A stretch of 64,000 nt of DNA from Sipunculus nudus (GCA_026874595.1 CM049306.1:23793019-23857018), one strand, 5' to 3'. Numbered from the stretch's first letter, positions 48,349 to 61,620 are shown. The notes: generated from the sequence alone by a model not told the origin. Made by a program: numbers and translations.

Positions 48349-48362
48349 GTTGCCATGTCAAC
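48349..48362. promoter_or_regulatory. RFX X-box-like site
   Basis: GTTGCCATGTCAAC differs from the perfect X-box at 46989 by one base. Confidence 0.4.
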
Positions 48363-51300
48363 AGAGATACGTCAATCCCAGAGACTGGCATTTTCATTAT
48401 GTCTGACCTGTAGTTATTTCAAAAGGAATGAAAGATCAGAAAAATATTACAAAAAACACGCTTATTATCATAACATATAATATTTATCTTTCCCATGGAA
48501 AAGCAAATCAAAATGAAAATGAAAATTCTTAAATGAAAGGGAACAAAACCTGTAACTGTATATGGAGTCTGAAATGAAACGTGTGCACCATATTTTCCTT
48601 TTTCTTTTGAACTTGCATCTGACGGTAATGAGCATTTTTTTTTTTACAAATTCTCGATGTGAATGATAAAAACGGTTTTTTTGTTAGTAAGTCAGTAAGT
48701 TAGTAAGTTAATTAGATCCTCCCTTTACAATTTTGTGTCTGTGTATGTCGATTGTGGAGATCATCCAGATGGTTTAGAGGTTCAGTTTATAGGGAACCTT
48801 TCTATCTGGAATATTATTTTATACCGATCTGATTCAAAATGTAATAAATTTCTTTTTCCATGTAATGATTTAATATTTTAACGCTGGTCCGGAGCAGATT
48901 CCTGAGAAGAAGTATTTATTCTACGCATCAGCCCCCTCGGTATTTCGTGTGTTTACTGTTTATTGATCTTTATGGTTATGGAAATCTATAAGATTTCAAT
49001 GGCCAGGACCTGTCTCGATTAAAGGTTCTAAGTCCATGAGAATACGAGTTATGCCTTTTTAACCGTTTCATGACCGACATAGTTAGGCTATTCCTTATGC
49101 TTAAATGGCTCAGAGTCAGCTGTACTAAAAGTCAATAAATAAAACGTACTTTGCGGAAAAAAAAACAGAAACAGTTCTATAGTAATGGGTTCCTACAGAT
49201 TCACATCACAAAATATAAGATCTTTTAAAAGTAAATGTCAAACTTCCCTGATAAAACTTCATTTTTATATAAAAAAAAGTTTAACAAATACAATTTTGAA
49301 AAAAATATACTTGAATCTTCTTCCACCACTTTTGTCATCATGTTTGTAAATTCATCAAATATTGTACGAAATACCCATATACCCTATAGCTAGTATCAGC
49401 AATACATGGATACGTGTAATACATCAGTACACACAAAACTGTCACATAGATATGTGAAATATGATAACAAACTAACCACTAAAGCCTTCTTTCAAGACTC
49501 AGTGACAAAGTTCTATTAATAAATGTGGTAATGTAATTTATATTATTTAATAAATCTTATATGGGAGGAACTACCAACGATAAATCCTGACACCAACAGT
49601 AAACTGATACGTGTCATACATAATAATACATAGATAAAACAGTCGCTTGGGCAAAGTAAACAAGAAAGACAGTCAAACATTTGACCTTTACGATAATAAT
49701 TTAGCTCTTTACAATGGATGGAGGAAATGATAAAAATATAATATATGAGAAGCTGATATAATTTACACTCATGTTTGGTCACGGAAATAAACCGCAATTT
49801 TTTTATAATTTCTCACTAAGGGACATACATTTCATATGAACTACATGATCTTTACTGTTTTTGTGACAGAGTGTTCAGCCGTGTTCCCTTACAGAAAATC
49901 GAATTCACATTTATGTCGGAAAGCATCTCGCGAGGCATGGTGAGGATAAAATAAAATTCACCTAATTAGGTTAGAGGAAGCTGAGACGTATTGAACTCAT
50001 GCCAAGGAAGCTGTCATCAAAATTGAAGTTCAAATTTCAAGCAATTACCAATGATTTCCTGTTGAGTCCACCTGAGGACCAGGGTTAATTGCATTATGAT
50101 AATGATTCCTGTAACTTCAATCATCCTATTATGTAACACTCACGTTTCTGTTCACGTTTCTTACAGGACCCAGTGGAAGACTTTTAATGATGATTACATT
50201 CCTATTAAGAGAGCAAATTATCAAATCAACGTTGTTAGGAAGAACAAATGCTATGAATTTCTAATGTTAATATCCCAAAACAGGAATTACTTTAATGATT
50301 ATCAAATTACTGTGTTCGTTCGTCTTCCAGTCTGGCTTTGCCTCGGCAATCGTCTCATTCCTGCTATTTGAGATAGTAGCTGACAGATTTCTACTGTAGT
50401 TATGGCGTGGTTAAAAAAGCGGTATTCCGTACAAAACTACACGTGCACTTCCCACCAAACTCTCTCCGCAGTTGGATTCTCGTCTGGCCGCTGCTCCGGG
50501 GGTAATTCCGTGTCGCATCCCCGCTCCTTTATCGAACCCTGACAGGTTCATTTCTCCCATTTTCTTGAAACCGATCATAGGAACTGTAGATATTCTGAGT
50601 ATACTACAGGTAAACATAACACCTTAAATTATCTAAAATAAAACATTTAAAATATTCAAAACTATTGTGAAGAACATTCGTTTAGTGTGTACAGCTCATC
50701 CTGCCATTAGCAGGTACCTGCATGTTATAATACGAAAGCAGCATAAAATTTATTTCAAGTACTTAGATTTTAGTACACAAAAAATATGTACTTGTTTCGC
50801 TGAAACCATGGGGACAGTGGTGCTTTGAAGTATTACCACAGTAACCTTTAACGTTTGCAAATACCTCCTGTGAGCCATAATTCAAGGAAGCACCGATTTA
50901 AAGAGATGGCCTCAACCATGGTTATTATAGCTTTTGATAAACTGTAAATATAAAAAGACAGAAAGGAAACATCATCATGATACTGGGAGACATCAGGATG
51001 AGCCAAAGCCAGTCGCAGCAGACCGTATGCTTATATATATATAAATATCCCAGCAAATTCACAGACATCCCCTTTCTCGAAGAAATGGCAGGTACGAGTA
51101 ACAAGCATAACAAATAGTATGTACAAAGAGAATGTCCCAAATTATATGTGATTTATCAGACGTTTAATGTGCGTGTGTCGACCCTTAGACCTAATATTTT
51201 GTATTTATATGGCATGTGGATTGATCTGGGCTGCTTCATCGAAGGCTCTGGTGAGTCCATAATGGGCAGTATCGGCCAATAACCTATCTGTAATGCAACT

Positions 51301-51552
51301 TTCAGGACAGATCTATGGTTTGTTGCCGACCGTAATCCACAGACGTCGTCCAGTGTTACTTGTGGGAGACATGGAAGATCTGTGGCAACTTTGTGAGTAA
51401 AACATCTTGCGAAGCAAACTAATGCAGATAACATTGCATTTTTGCATTTACTGATATACAATATAAGTGATTATGTTGTTATATAACCTAATAATAACAG
51501 ATCACGATATCATGACGAGCACAAACTCTTGTTTCGGAGGCAAAAAAAATTA

Positions 51553-51705
51553 ATTCCGCAACACTAGGCAGCGTGAAATGTCTAGGGGTATAAAGAAGTC
51601 AGTGGTTTTTTATTAACAAATAATTATAATTTAGTCTTTGAACAATCCTAACATTACAATACACTAAATCAATACAATTTCACAGTATTAAAGCATAGCA
51701 ATAAT
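51553..51705 (-). mobile_element. Dispersed element A, second copy, left piece
   Basis: It matches 3080-3230 (GCAACACTAGGCAGCGTG, then AAATAATTATAATTTA and CCTAACATTACAATACA). It is interrupted at 51706 by element B, and the rest of element A resumes after 54376. Confidence 0.88.
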
Positions 51706-52180
51706 AACAAGTGACCCATGGGTCATGACGCTCAGCCGACTGACATGTTGACAATATGCCCTTGGACAGGAAACTAATTCAGATAATATAGGTGGCATCA
51801 TCATTCATACATATTAGCTTAAGTTCATCAAGACCCATTAGCTCCAACCAGCCTTTCCTGAGGAACCTGGCAATTTGTAAGTATTTTTCATCACTTCTAA
51901 GATGCACAAACCTACCCCAAAACTCTGAAAATATAGGTCACAGTGACCCAGTTTCAGGTTTTGAGGGGAGAACTTTTGAGGAATTCTCAGGATGCCAAGT
52001 GAGAAGATTCTTGGTCCAATGGTTATCATTTGTGCTCTACTTTGGTATCAAATATTCTGGAGTGTGCTTATAAGCCCCATTGCTAAAAGATTATGGGTAA
52101 CAGAGACCTAATTTCAGATTTCCAAGGATATTTGTATCCGCCAAGACGACGTTACCATTTTTGCTCAGCGTCCGTCTGTT

Positions 52181-52620
52181 TGTCTGCCCTGGGCTAAAAT
52201 CACTCATATCTCTGTAGTGGTTTGACTTTTCTGCCTAAAATTTTGCGTGTTTATACATCTTGGAAATGCTTTCTCGGCTTTTTGGCAGGTGGCGCCATCT
52301 ACATTTATGTTAACGCTGCAGACATTCAGGCTTATATCCAAGGACTGGTTGGACATATCCCCCTGAAAATTTGCATGTGTATAGATCTCACATAGCTCTT
52401 AATCATACACAAAATTGGCGGCGCCACCTGCCACCATTTTTGTACAAGTCCTTCTGTTTGTCTGCTGAGGGATAAAATTACTCATATACATGTAGTGGTT
52501 TGACTTTTCTGCCTAAAATGTTGCATATGTATACAAATTGGACAGCTTTCTGGATTTTGTGGTAGGTGGCGCAACCTACATACACATTTCGGCTGCAGAC
52601 ATCCATGCTAATATGCAACA
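52181..52620 (+). repeat. Tandemly duplicated segment, 278-bp spacing
   Basis: The block TGTCTGC..GGG.TAAAAT, then GTAGTGGTTTGACTTTTCTG starts at 52181 and again at 52459. Each repeat also contains GGTGGCGC.A.CTACAT and GCTGCAGACAT. It is distinct from the 336-bp satellite unit. Confidence 0.85.
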
Positions 52621-52749
52621 CACCTCATTCTATTTCCCCTTGCCACTCAATCCATGCCTCACTTCACCCGTTCCACTCTGATTTTGGCGGATACACGTAG
52701 TCGCTTGTTGACTACCCGTATTCTAGTTTTCATTTACCTCCCTGCCCTG

Positions 52750-54330
52750 ATAATAGACGGTCGCATCTTCGAAGGTCTCAAAAATAGAGAGAAAATGCAT
52801 AAAAATTGGAAAAAAATCAAGGTGACACCACCAGTCTGCAAGGACTGATGAAACACTCCATGATGAAATGCATGCAAAGAATCATGGCAATCAATGCACA
52901 ATTTGTTGCATACTAGAGCTTTTGTATCAAATTCTTTGGGGTCTTCTGAGTTATTCTTTGGGGTCTTCTGAGCCCAATAACTCAGAGGATATGGGTAACA
53001 GAGACCTTATTTAAGGTTTCCACGGAGATATTTTTATTGACCTTCCAGCATGTCAAAATAGAAGATTCTTGGTCCAGTGGTTACGATTTGTGCCCTGTTA
53101 ACAGATGACCACAGCTTTTAAGGTCTCAAAAATAGAGAGAAAAAAATCATAAAGAAATTGAATAAATACAGGTGGCGCCACCAGTCAGCAGGAATTGATG
53201 AACATTCTATGATAAATATGCATGCAAAGAATCATAGCAATCAATGAACTCGTTGTTGAGATACAAGAGCTTTTGTATAAAATTTTGAGTTGTTCTTGGG
53301 TGTACTTCAAAGCCCTAGAGCTCAGAGGTCATGGGTAACAGAGACCTAATTCAAGGTTTCCAAAGAGACTATTGAATTAATATGCATTCAAAGAATCATG
53401 GCAATCAATGGACTATTTGTTGAGATACTTGAGCTATTGTATCAAATTTTCCATTATTCTGGGGGGTAGTTCGGAGCCCCATAGCTCAAAGAATATGGGT
53501 AACAGAGACATTATTCCAGGTTTCAACTGAGACTTTTCATGGGCCTCCCTGCATGACAAGAGAGAAGATTCAATGCCTAGTCCTTAGGATTTGTGCCCTG
53601 TTAACAGATGACCGCATCTTAAGAGGTCTCAAATATAGAGAAAAAAATTCGTAAAAAATAAAAAAAAATACAGGTGGCACCACCAGTCTGCAGAAAGTGA
53701 TTAAACATTCCATGACCAATATCCATGGAAAAATCATGGTTATCAACGCATTAGTTGTTCAGAAACTTGAACTATAGTATCAAATTTTCTATTATTCTTG
53801 GGGGTATTTCGGAGCTCCATAGCTCAAAGAATACAAGTAAGAGAGACCTAATTTCAGGTTTCAACAGAGACTTTTCATGGACCTCCCTGCATATTAAGAG
53901 AGAAGATTCTAGGTTCAGTCCTTAGGATTTGTGCCCTGTTTACAGATGACCGCATCTTTTAAGGTCTCAAAAATAGAGAAAAAAATCATAAAAATAAAAA
54001 ATACGGGTGGCGCCTCCAGTCTGCAGAAAATGATGAAACATTCCATGACCGATATCCATGCAAAAAATCATGGTTATCAATGCATTAGTTGTTCAGATAC
54101 TGGAGCTTTTGTATCAAATTTTCTATTATTCTGGGGAGTACTTCGGAGCTCCATAGCTCGAAGAATATGGATAACAGAGACCTAATTTTATGGTTTCCAC
54201 AGAGACTTTTCATGGACCTCCCTTGATGTCAAGTTAGATGATCCCAGGTCCAGGGGTTACGATTTGTGCCCTGTTAACGGACAGACAGCATGATGGCCGG
54301 ACGGCCGACTGGCCGGACGGACGACGGACA
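52750..54330 (+). repeat. Satellite array of element B, copy 3
   Basis: The landmark CCACCAGTCTGCAG (variants) starts at 52828, 53178, 53680 and 54013. The spacings 350 and 333 fit the unit seen at 22.8-24.5 kb. The 502-bp interval contains a partial extra repeat beginning near 53370 (TATGCATTCAAAGAATCATGG). Units carry ATGGGTAACAGAGAC and TTTGTGCCCTGTTAACAGATG. Confidence 0.92.
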
Positions 54331-54376
54331 AAGGGTGATCGCTATAGTTCAGATGACTTACAGTCAGCTGAGCTAA

Positions 54377-54970
54377 AAATGTACATCACCAGAGTCCGGA
54401 TCCTAGGCTTTGTTTCCTGGATACCACAACTGTCACAGTCCAACAAGAGTCTTATAGCACAAATAATCCACGTGAACAGCTCAAGTAAATCTTCCAGGTG
54501 AATAGTCCAATTAAATCTCGAAGACTTATCTATTGTAATTCAGAAGTGAAGTTCAGGTAAAATCCCAAAGGCAAACTTAAGACAGTCTATATAAAATCTG
54601 TATAAAGTCTGTATCAAGTCCATGGAATATCTGTAACTATGCAATTATCGGAGTAGGTCCCAAGACTGACGAGAAAGTCGCACCCTTTAGTGCCCGCTGG
54701 TATTTCCTTTCTCCCGGCTCCAAACACAACCCCTATTTATAGCTTTTCCCCCGAAGTCCAGAAGCTTCTAGTCCGGAGCATTCCAAAGAGCAAACTCGTA
54801 CCTTTTAGACTACAACGAACACGCTATCTTTACACTCGCAGAGTAAGCCAGAGTTCAACATGTGCGGTTCTCATAGCAAAGCCTGGGCTTGCGCCTAACA
54901 CGAATCAGAAGGCGAAGCACATGTCAAGCCATGCAATTCCTGCGCATAATAAACAGATACATGTAACAAT
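54377..54970 (-). mobile_element. Dispersed element A, second copy, right piece
   Basis: Continues the match to 3230-3822: CTGGATACCAC, then AATAGTCCAATT, AGAAGTGAAGTTC, AGCCAGAGTTCA and ACATGTAACAAT. Together with 51553-51705 it makes a nearly complete element of about 750 bp. Confidence 0.88.
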
Positions 54971-56495
54971 GTAAAGAGAATAAACATGTTAGGTCCCTTT
55001 GTGCCACATTTGTTTCTTTGATGCATGTATCTCCGTTTCAATCTTAACTAATAAGTATTATAGGCTTGAAAATGTTGAGATATGATCATGGTTGAAGTAG
55101 GTTTCATTACCACCATCCACCTGCTTAATTTGTCTTTAAAATTCGCGAGAAATCAATATTTAATTAGTAAATATTAACCTGAATTAATAACGTTTGTCAT
55201 AAGCATAATCAGATTAAATTTGTATATCTTAAGTACGTTGAGGCTATTTATTATAATTGATGGATTCTTTTATGTAATATTACCTAAACATTATGCCGTT
55301 TATACTATTCCCATGCAATAACCCATATGCCAAAGCTTTGGAAACCAAAATCCGCATATCTGAATAGTGCGTTCAATTAACAACCCTTTTATAAATCATC
55401 CTGAAAAATTAAAAGACTTAATTAAAAGCGAAATTATTTCTTTACAATAACTGTTGCTGTATTTATAAATTATTATCCCAGTTACAACCCCGTAGAAGGC
55501 GCGAGCAAGATTTCACTCAAACGAAAGCATTGTTATAACGTTAGGCATGATCAGCGGTTATAACAAAGAATTAATTGTACATTCATACTCGGAGAATAAG
55601 TCAAAATATATTGGAGTTAAGCTGTTATTGGAATAATAAGCAGATTTAGGATGTGTGATTGTATTCTCGTAAAGGATTCACGCAGTTATTGAACAAGACA
55701 TAAAAACTAATGACTTACGGTCTGTTCCAGTAAAATGCCAATTAAAAATGGGGTAAAATACTTTACTTTATTAGTGCAGACAGAGGGACAATCAGGGGCA
55801 AACCGCCTCAGGAGCGAAAGATGTAGGCTATCCGTGACGCTGGTCCGTCTGGCCGCAACACTTTCATATTCAGGCTGATGAAGAAATGTTTGTTTTCCGC
55901 ATGTCTGGTCTAGCCAGATACCGGATCCTGAGTCAGTCTGATACCTCAGACCTTGAGATCAATGTTCTGATATGGATACATCTAAACCAAAGCCAGGCGA
56001 TACAGTGCAAACTTCTAAACCCACGCCAAACCACACTTAAACTATTGTTTCTAGGAATAGCCGCTACTGTTTTGCGTGGTTCATTTTGTTTAGTGCGGTT
56101 AATGAGTACCAAGTCCTTGAAATTGAAGTTTGCTAGTTTTACCCTAATCTCTCAAACGAAACTGATAATTCACTATGTTGGTAAATGCACCTTCGAAAAT
56201 GGATTAAACTTTGTGTTGTTCACGATGCGAAATGTCAAGAAATAAAGCACATTTTTATTCTTCCCGCCAGTTGGCAAAACCTATAGCTAAATTTTTCAAT
56301 TAAACAATTAAACAATAAAACTAACCTAATGCTCTATATTTTGTTGTTTATATTTTGTTCTGTGTACTTGCTGTGGAGACAGGGTATTTACGTGTACATC
56401 AATTTCCTTTCAATTAACATCCATTGATTATAGATATATACTGATGCAAATATGACGGACTCATGAGTGAGCCTACGCCTCAGACCACTTTGACC
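54971..56495. other. Intergenic
   Basis: No gene is recognised. A 119-codon + open frame at 55886-56245 has no domain, signal peptide or splice evidence and is probably accidental. Confidence 0.4.
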
Positions 56496-57330
56496 TCAGC
56501 TGACTGACAGTCATCTGAGCTATAGCAGCTATGTCCGTCCGGTGGTCTGGTCGTCCGTTAACAGGGCACAATTCGTAACCGGTGGACCCAGAAACGTTTA
56601 ACGTTATATTTTGGGAGGTAAGTAATAAATCTTCTTGAGATGTATTCTCCGGCTTATTTGAATACCCCAGAATAATTATTTTTATATGAAAGCTCCAGTA
56701 TCTCAAAAATTATTGTCCGGATTACCATGAAATTTTCTTTTCATGTAGACTGGTGGCAAGTTTTACGATTTTTATCTCTAATTTTTAGACCATCAAATTA
56801 TTGGAATCATATCAGTTAATCAGCTGTGGTTTCTTCTGATGTCCTGAAACAGTTTTTTATATCATGGCTATTTTTTTTAGGTTCTGAAGACTGTTGGTGC
56901 CACCTGTTTTTTTTGTGTCCATTTTTCAGCAATTTTCCTCAATTTTCAGACTGAAGATTCCAGCACTTTCTCACCTGTGGTTTCATTTTATGTCCTGAAA
57001 CCTGGTGTGCTTATCGTTCATAATTTGGTTTAACAGTTCCTGAGGACTTGTGGTTTTACATGTAATTTTCCATTTATCAGGCTTTTTTTATCTCATCAAA
57101 TGACAGCAATCGTTGTTATTTCTATGATTTCTTGTTCCGAAACCATGTATGTACATTGATCATGGGGCTTATTTCATGCCTTTGCATATATGGTGTAAAA
57201 TTGTTACCTTCTATCTCAGGAACCATTGGACCACTTATTACCAAATTTGGCAAACATGTTCGATCAATTGACTGCTATTTGAGTTTTGCCTGTGGATGGC
57301 GCCATCTGTCATGGCTTCTCCTTTATAAGG
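56496..57330 (-). mobile_element. Dispersed element B, copy 4, truncated
   Basis: The left edge is the family hairpin in reverse (CTCAGCTGACTGACAGTCATCTGAGC). It is followed by CGTCCGTTAACAGGGCACA and CCAGTATCTCAAAAATTA, which match satellite-unit blocks reversed. The palindromic far end is not found, so the right limit is uncertain. Confidence 0.65.
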
Positions 57331-59639
57331 TGAAGAGCTATTTTCTACCTCTTTCTGAATTCAGAAAATATTTAAGCTTTCATATCATGTTTGACTTTAT
57401 CTTAGAACAACGGAAATTAAATAAGTGTGACTTAAATGCAAACCACGTGTGTGAGTGGTTTATTTTTCAAGTGGCTTCTTCATGCAATTACAAATGTTAT
57501 AGTCACAAAATGTTACGATCTGAGATGTTTCCATACTTCATGTGAAATCTAGTTCAAGATTTCACTTCTACAGCAGGATCTGTTAGCTTAAAATGTAACA
57601 GGCACATTCCTTTACTAGAACCATGACAGACACCTATTTTGAATGACAGGTGTACTAGTATTTTCAGGTTTACTGTTTCTTTTGTGTCATGTACAATATT
57701 TGAAAAAATATAAGACGTTACCCTTGAGACAGATTACTTCCCCTGTAACTCTAGTACTAAGTTAAAATCAGTGTTTTCCAGAAGCCTAAACAGTCAATCA
57801 GACATTTAAAATCTAATTTGTATTAAATATAAAAAAATATGCACGTATACTTTCCTTGCGAAATATATGAGAACTGTTTTCCAAATAATTTTATTAAATA
57901 TATTAATATTAATAATTAATACTATTTTACAGTATATAAGTCTATGATATCCTGATGCGTAGATACTTCATTTAATTGTGTGTTGTTTAACTTGTCATAT
58001 TTTCAAGACTATATGCCTTCAAGAGTAAGGGGTTCCAGTATAGGGACATACGGGTCAGTTGTCACCAGTAATATACATGCATGGCTCATTTTAATAAGTG
58101 TGCAACGTCCAATGTGTATTCAAAACACAGGTAGTTTTCTGGATCTTTGAAGTGGGATTTATTCAATGAAATAATTAATCAATGGTAAATCTGAACTGTC
58201 GAAATGTTTCAGGCCAGTGTCCGTAAGTAGACAATATGAATAACTGAAAACTTTAACTGCATAAGAATTTTCGTTTTCAGATTATGCCATTGCCTTTTTG
58301 ATATCCTTAGTTTCACGTGCATGGTTCGACAGCACTGCGTTTGCTTGTTCACTTTTCACCATTTTAACTTTTATGAATTAAACCTTTACCCGTTAGGGAG
58401 GGAGGCTGAAGGATTTAATTATTTTATTCCGATATTAATAAAATTTTACTGAATATTGGGGGGAGGGGGTTGATGGGGTCGGGCTACTAGAAACGGCTGG
58501 ACTTCTTCAGTCATAGTTATGTTCACAGGTGACAAATTCGCACCTGATATTTAATTTTGACCCAGACCTTATTTTCAAGGTTAAGATTATATGCAACATA
58601 TCCTACTGTGTTGTTTTAATCATATTTCATAATAATATTGATAAATAAAATCAGAGAACGAATCATTTATACCATCATCTTCACTCTGGAACCATCACCA
58701 GAATTAACTTTGAAATAAACACTTCCGGTCATTCATTTTGCAAATCAGTTTTACTGAGAAGAGACGGGGATGAGATGAACCCATTCCCTAAATTGGAAAA
58801 TTGCTATCATGTTCATGCAAATCATGCAAGCGATGGGATCACCAATTAAAGAGATATTAATCTAAATATATTTGAAAGTAAGCACAGTCCGATTTTTCTT
58901 ATGAATGCGCACCATATTTTCAGCTAGGGCCCCATTAATAATCGGTTTATAGTTAAAAAAGTTAATAATAAAGCCTTTATCACTTATTCATGCCGCAAGA
59001 AACTGATATATTTTCACAGCAAGAAAACAGAAACCGACGAGTGAGTGATGGTGATCAATGAGTGCCGGTGATGATACAAAAACGACAGAGAATGATTCAT
59101 GGTTTTCATTTTATGAGAAAGAAATCAATTTCTGTCCTCTTTATTATATCTTTCCGTACTGTATTCAAGTATATCATGACACTGATTCATTGTATTCTTG
59201 ATCGGAACAGAAAATAAACCTTAATAAGCAATATGGTGAACCTTGATTTCAACATTAAATAATTTATAATTTTACTAGAGGCAGGTTGCAGGATCCTTGA
59301 AATAATGCCTTGATTCTCTCATCAATTTTAGACTTAATTTGGGAAGCAACAGTCTCTTTACTGGCATCCCTACAGAGCGACAGACAATAACAAAATATAA
59401 CATGTAGACAAGTCATCAGTAATAATATCCTGTTTTATAATAAAGCTAGCATTGTGGGTGTTATTTGTTAGATGTCAACCTGATTATTCCTATTATTATA
59501 TCCCACTTGTACAAAAATACAATATTATTTAACTGAAGAGGTGTTTTTTTTTTATTTTACATTATAAATACTTGACAGTTCAATTACAAAAAAAGTATGC
59601 CAAAAGAGGATCCAGAGGGGATGAGACCAATTTGTGTGG
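57331..59639. other. Intergenic
   Basis: Nothing recognised apart from AT-rich DNA and a G-rich run near 58460. Confidence 0.4.
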
Positions 59640-59752
59640 CCTGGACAGACCCCCCTCCCCCCCCCCCCCCCCCCCATTTTTTTTCCTGACCTGATGCCTT
59701 TTTTGGTCCTCCTGGGTTGGACTCCTTATTTCCTAAATCGTGGATCCGCTCC
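59640..59752 (+). repeat. Dispersed C-rich repeat, copy 3, with poly-C
   Basis: A C-run (59650-59675) is followed by a T-run, CCTGACCTGATGCC, GGTCCTCCTGGGTTGGACTCC and TCCTAAATCGTGGATCCGC. These blocks match 21390-21498 and 2376-2472. Confidence 0.75.
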
Positions 59753-60660
59753 TGCATGCAGCATTAAAAGCACCGAATACATACATCAATTGAGCTGCGT
59801 CTGATTGGTCGTTTATTGTTTTTTTTTTTAATATTCTAAAAGGGTAGCCATCTAAGAGGTTGTCGGCACCACTCGCCCCGTCAGAAAACAAAAACATCCC
59901 ATAAGGTTGCAAACTCTTAATGTTGGTTCATGACCTGAACGTTTTCGTCCCATGTAAGACCTTTAGGCCTTCTTTCATATTATCATCTTATAGTGTAAAG
60001 AAATATTTGAATGGTCTCAAAATTTCAAATGGCATCAAAGAGCCAGATGTGTCAATTACATTTTGATTTATGTATTTCCTTTCGTGTAATGGGGGACTGG
60101 TATTCAGCGTTAAATGTAGACTGCAAGTCTTTGTGTGGAAACATTTGACTCTCTAACGAGTATAGCTTAAAATCTTCTTATGGCTGGGGTCAACAGGCTT
60201 GGGCGATATTTTTTCGTGTTTTTCATGAAATTTTATAAACAGGAAGAGCTAAATTGATAATGGATGTTAGGTAATTTATTACATTTTTTAAAACCGCAAC
60301 CTTATCTTCATCTTTAGGTTGAACTTCCTGTAACTTCTATTTTGTGTGCCCGTGGTATTTCCTTTCTAAGCTTTCGCACAGCAAAATCGATATCTGGCAT
60401 TCACGTGTTTTAGATAAGTTCATCTGATAGAGGCCGGCGGCTGAAACACGTCCTATTGGAAATACAAACACCATACACTGGGCAGGTCATGTTTGTTGAT
60501 GTCTCGACAGAATACTGCTTTCGATTTAAATCCCAAGGCAGCACTATGGGTAAACGATTTTTTTATTGGTCTGCTTGCACAGCTGTGCGAGCTTTGTGCT
60601 ATAGCTTGAGTTAGCTTGTTATGAGCTTACAATGCTATACAACATAGGAAACAGCACTAG
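59753..60660. other. Intergenic
   Basis: No feature is recognised. Confidence 0.4.
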
Positions 60661-61620
60661 ATGCAGCACGGGAACAAAACATCACGCTAAGATCTGATCT
60701 TTATCGAGTTTAGTGGGAGCAGAACGCGTTCTCGATATGAACGCTTCGACGATGGCAAGGAAGGCGCTGTCTGCTGCATAGGGCAGCACTGAAACAGTTT
60801 TAGAAGCCAGCCAGGGGTAGTTACTGTCGAGAACAATGAGCAGACGGTGACTGCTGCTACAGCAGAGGCTTTGCCGGTCTGTAGCCCGGACAGACTGGTA
60901 TCTTATTGAGAGAAGTGGCTTGTTTACCACAATCCGGAATAACACCAGATGGAAAGTCAACTTTAGCCCTGCATGAGGAGACCCTTCGGCATCTGTGAAT
61001 TGCCAGTACGTACTAACACTGAGCGTTGTGTGTATACTACCTAACAACCCCCATGGCGGGGGAGACCGTATAACTGGCCGCCATTTAACATAGACAGCAT
61101 CTGCCACATGAATATTTCTCCTCTGACAGAGCCGGGAGGACTGTGTATCCAAGACCTTTGCTTAATCTCTTCAGGATACAGATCCTTTAGGCCTGACTGG
61201 GGCCCATGTTGGGTAAAGCTAAGGTGGTGGAACTGGTGGGTGTAAGCTGCGCCTTTTTATTTAAGTCTTTGAATATTGAAGGGTCGCATCGAGGAAATGG
61301 AGCCTTGTACTGTGGCTGGTGACTCCAAGTGACAAGCGAATGCTTCCAGTGCAGTGAGAACGCTGTGTTCAATAATACCACACGTGGCTCCGGTAGCTCG
61401 CCATTGGTTCAGAATGCTCGAATCAATCACGACGTCCAAACATACTCGCCGGCGGCAGCACTCTCCATTGTAAAGCAAGACGCTGCAAGGACTAGAATAT
61501 TTAGGCTGCCAACTCCAAGGCGGAAATTTAATTTGGTGCTGGCACACAAAGTCTGAAAGCATTTCTCTTCCTGAGCAGGATGAGCTAGCCCTGTATGTAA
61601 GAAGGTAAGTCTCCATGAAG
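60661..61620 (-). other. Less AT-rich block with long minus-strand open frames, unassigned
   Basis: This block is visibly richer in G+C than its surroundings. It carries two sizeable minus-strand frames, 60682-61152 (156 codons) and 61257-61616 (119 codons). The second ends at a TAA lying inside AATAAA. Neither shows a domain, signal peptide or repeat that I recognise, and they are in different frames. A perfect splice-donor sequence AAG/GTAAGT on the + strand at 61604-61612 is an argument for a + strand untranslated exon instead. It could be a decayed transposon, an unrecognised exon or a CpG-rich regulatory block. Confidence 0.25.

Larger units (their letters stand above)
46153..51552. other. 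Intergenic with possible RFX sites
   Basis: No gene is recognised. A (TA)n run lies at 47970-48009. Two X-box-like palindromes are listed separately. The open frame at 50096-50371 follows an acceptor-like GTTTCTTACAG but has no donor and no recognisable domain. Confidence 0.4.
51706..54376 (+). mobile_element. Dispersed element B, copy 3, nested inside element A
   Basis: It starts AACAAG plus the palindrome TGACCCATGGGTCA (51712-51725). It ends with the same AGCTCAGATGAC / GTCAGCTGAGCT hairpin and CTAA as the 22.6 kb copy. Comparison with the uninterrupted element A at 3080-3822 defines the insertion as lying in an A-rich stretch, with no obvious target-site duplication. The interior holds satellite units plus a separate 278-bp duplicated block. 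No transposase or Rep/helicase is seen. Confidence 0.85.

Noticed and set aside
50096-50371. Open frame after an acceptor-like GTTTCTTACAG
   Set aside because: No donor in frame, no upstream exon with matching phase, and no domain. The acceptor is likely chance.
55886-56245. 119-codon + strand open frame
   Set aside because: No recognisable motif, no clear start context or splice signals. A frame of this length is not rare in 64 kb read in six frames.
57132-57545. 137-codon + strand open frame
   Set aside because: It overlaps the reversed element B copy and AT-rich DNA, with no domain, signal or splice support.
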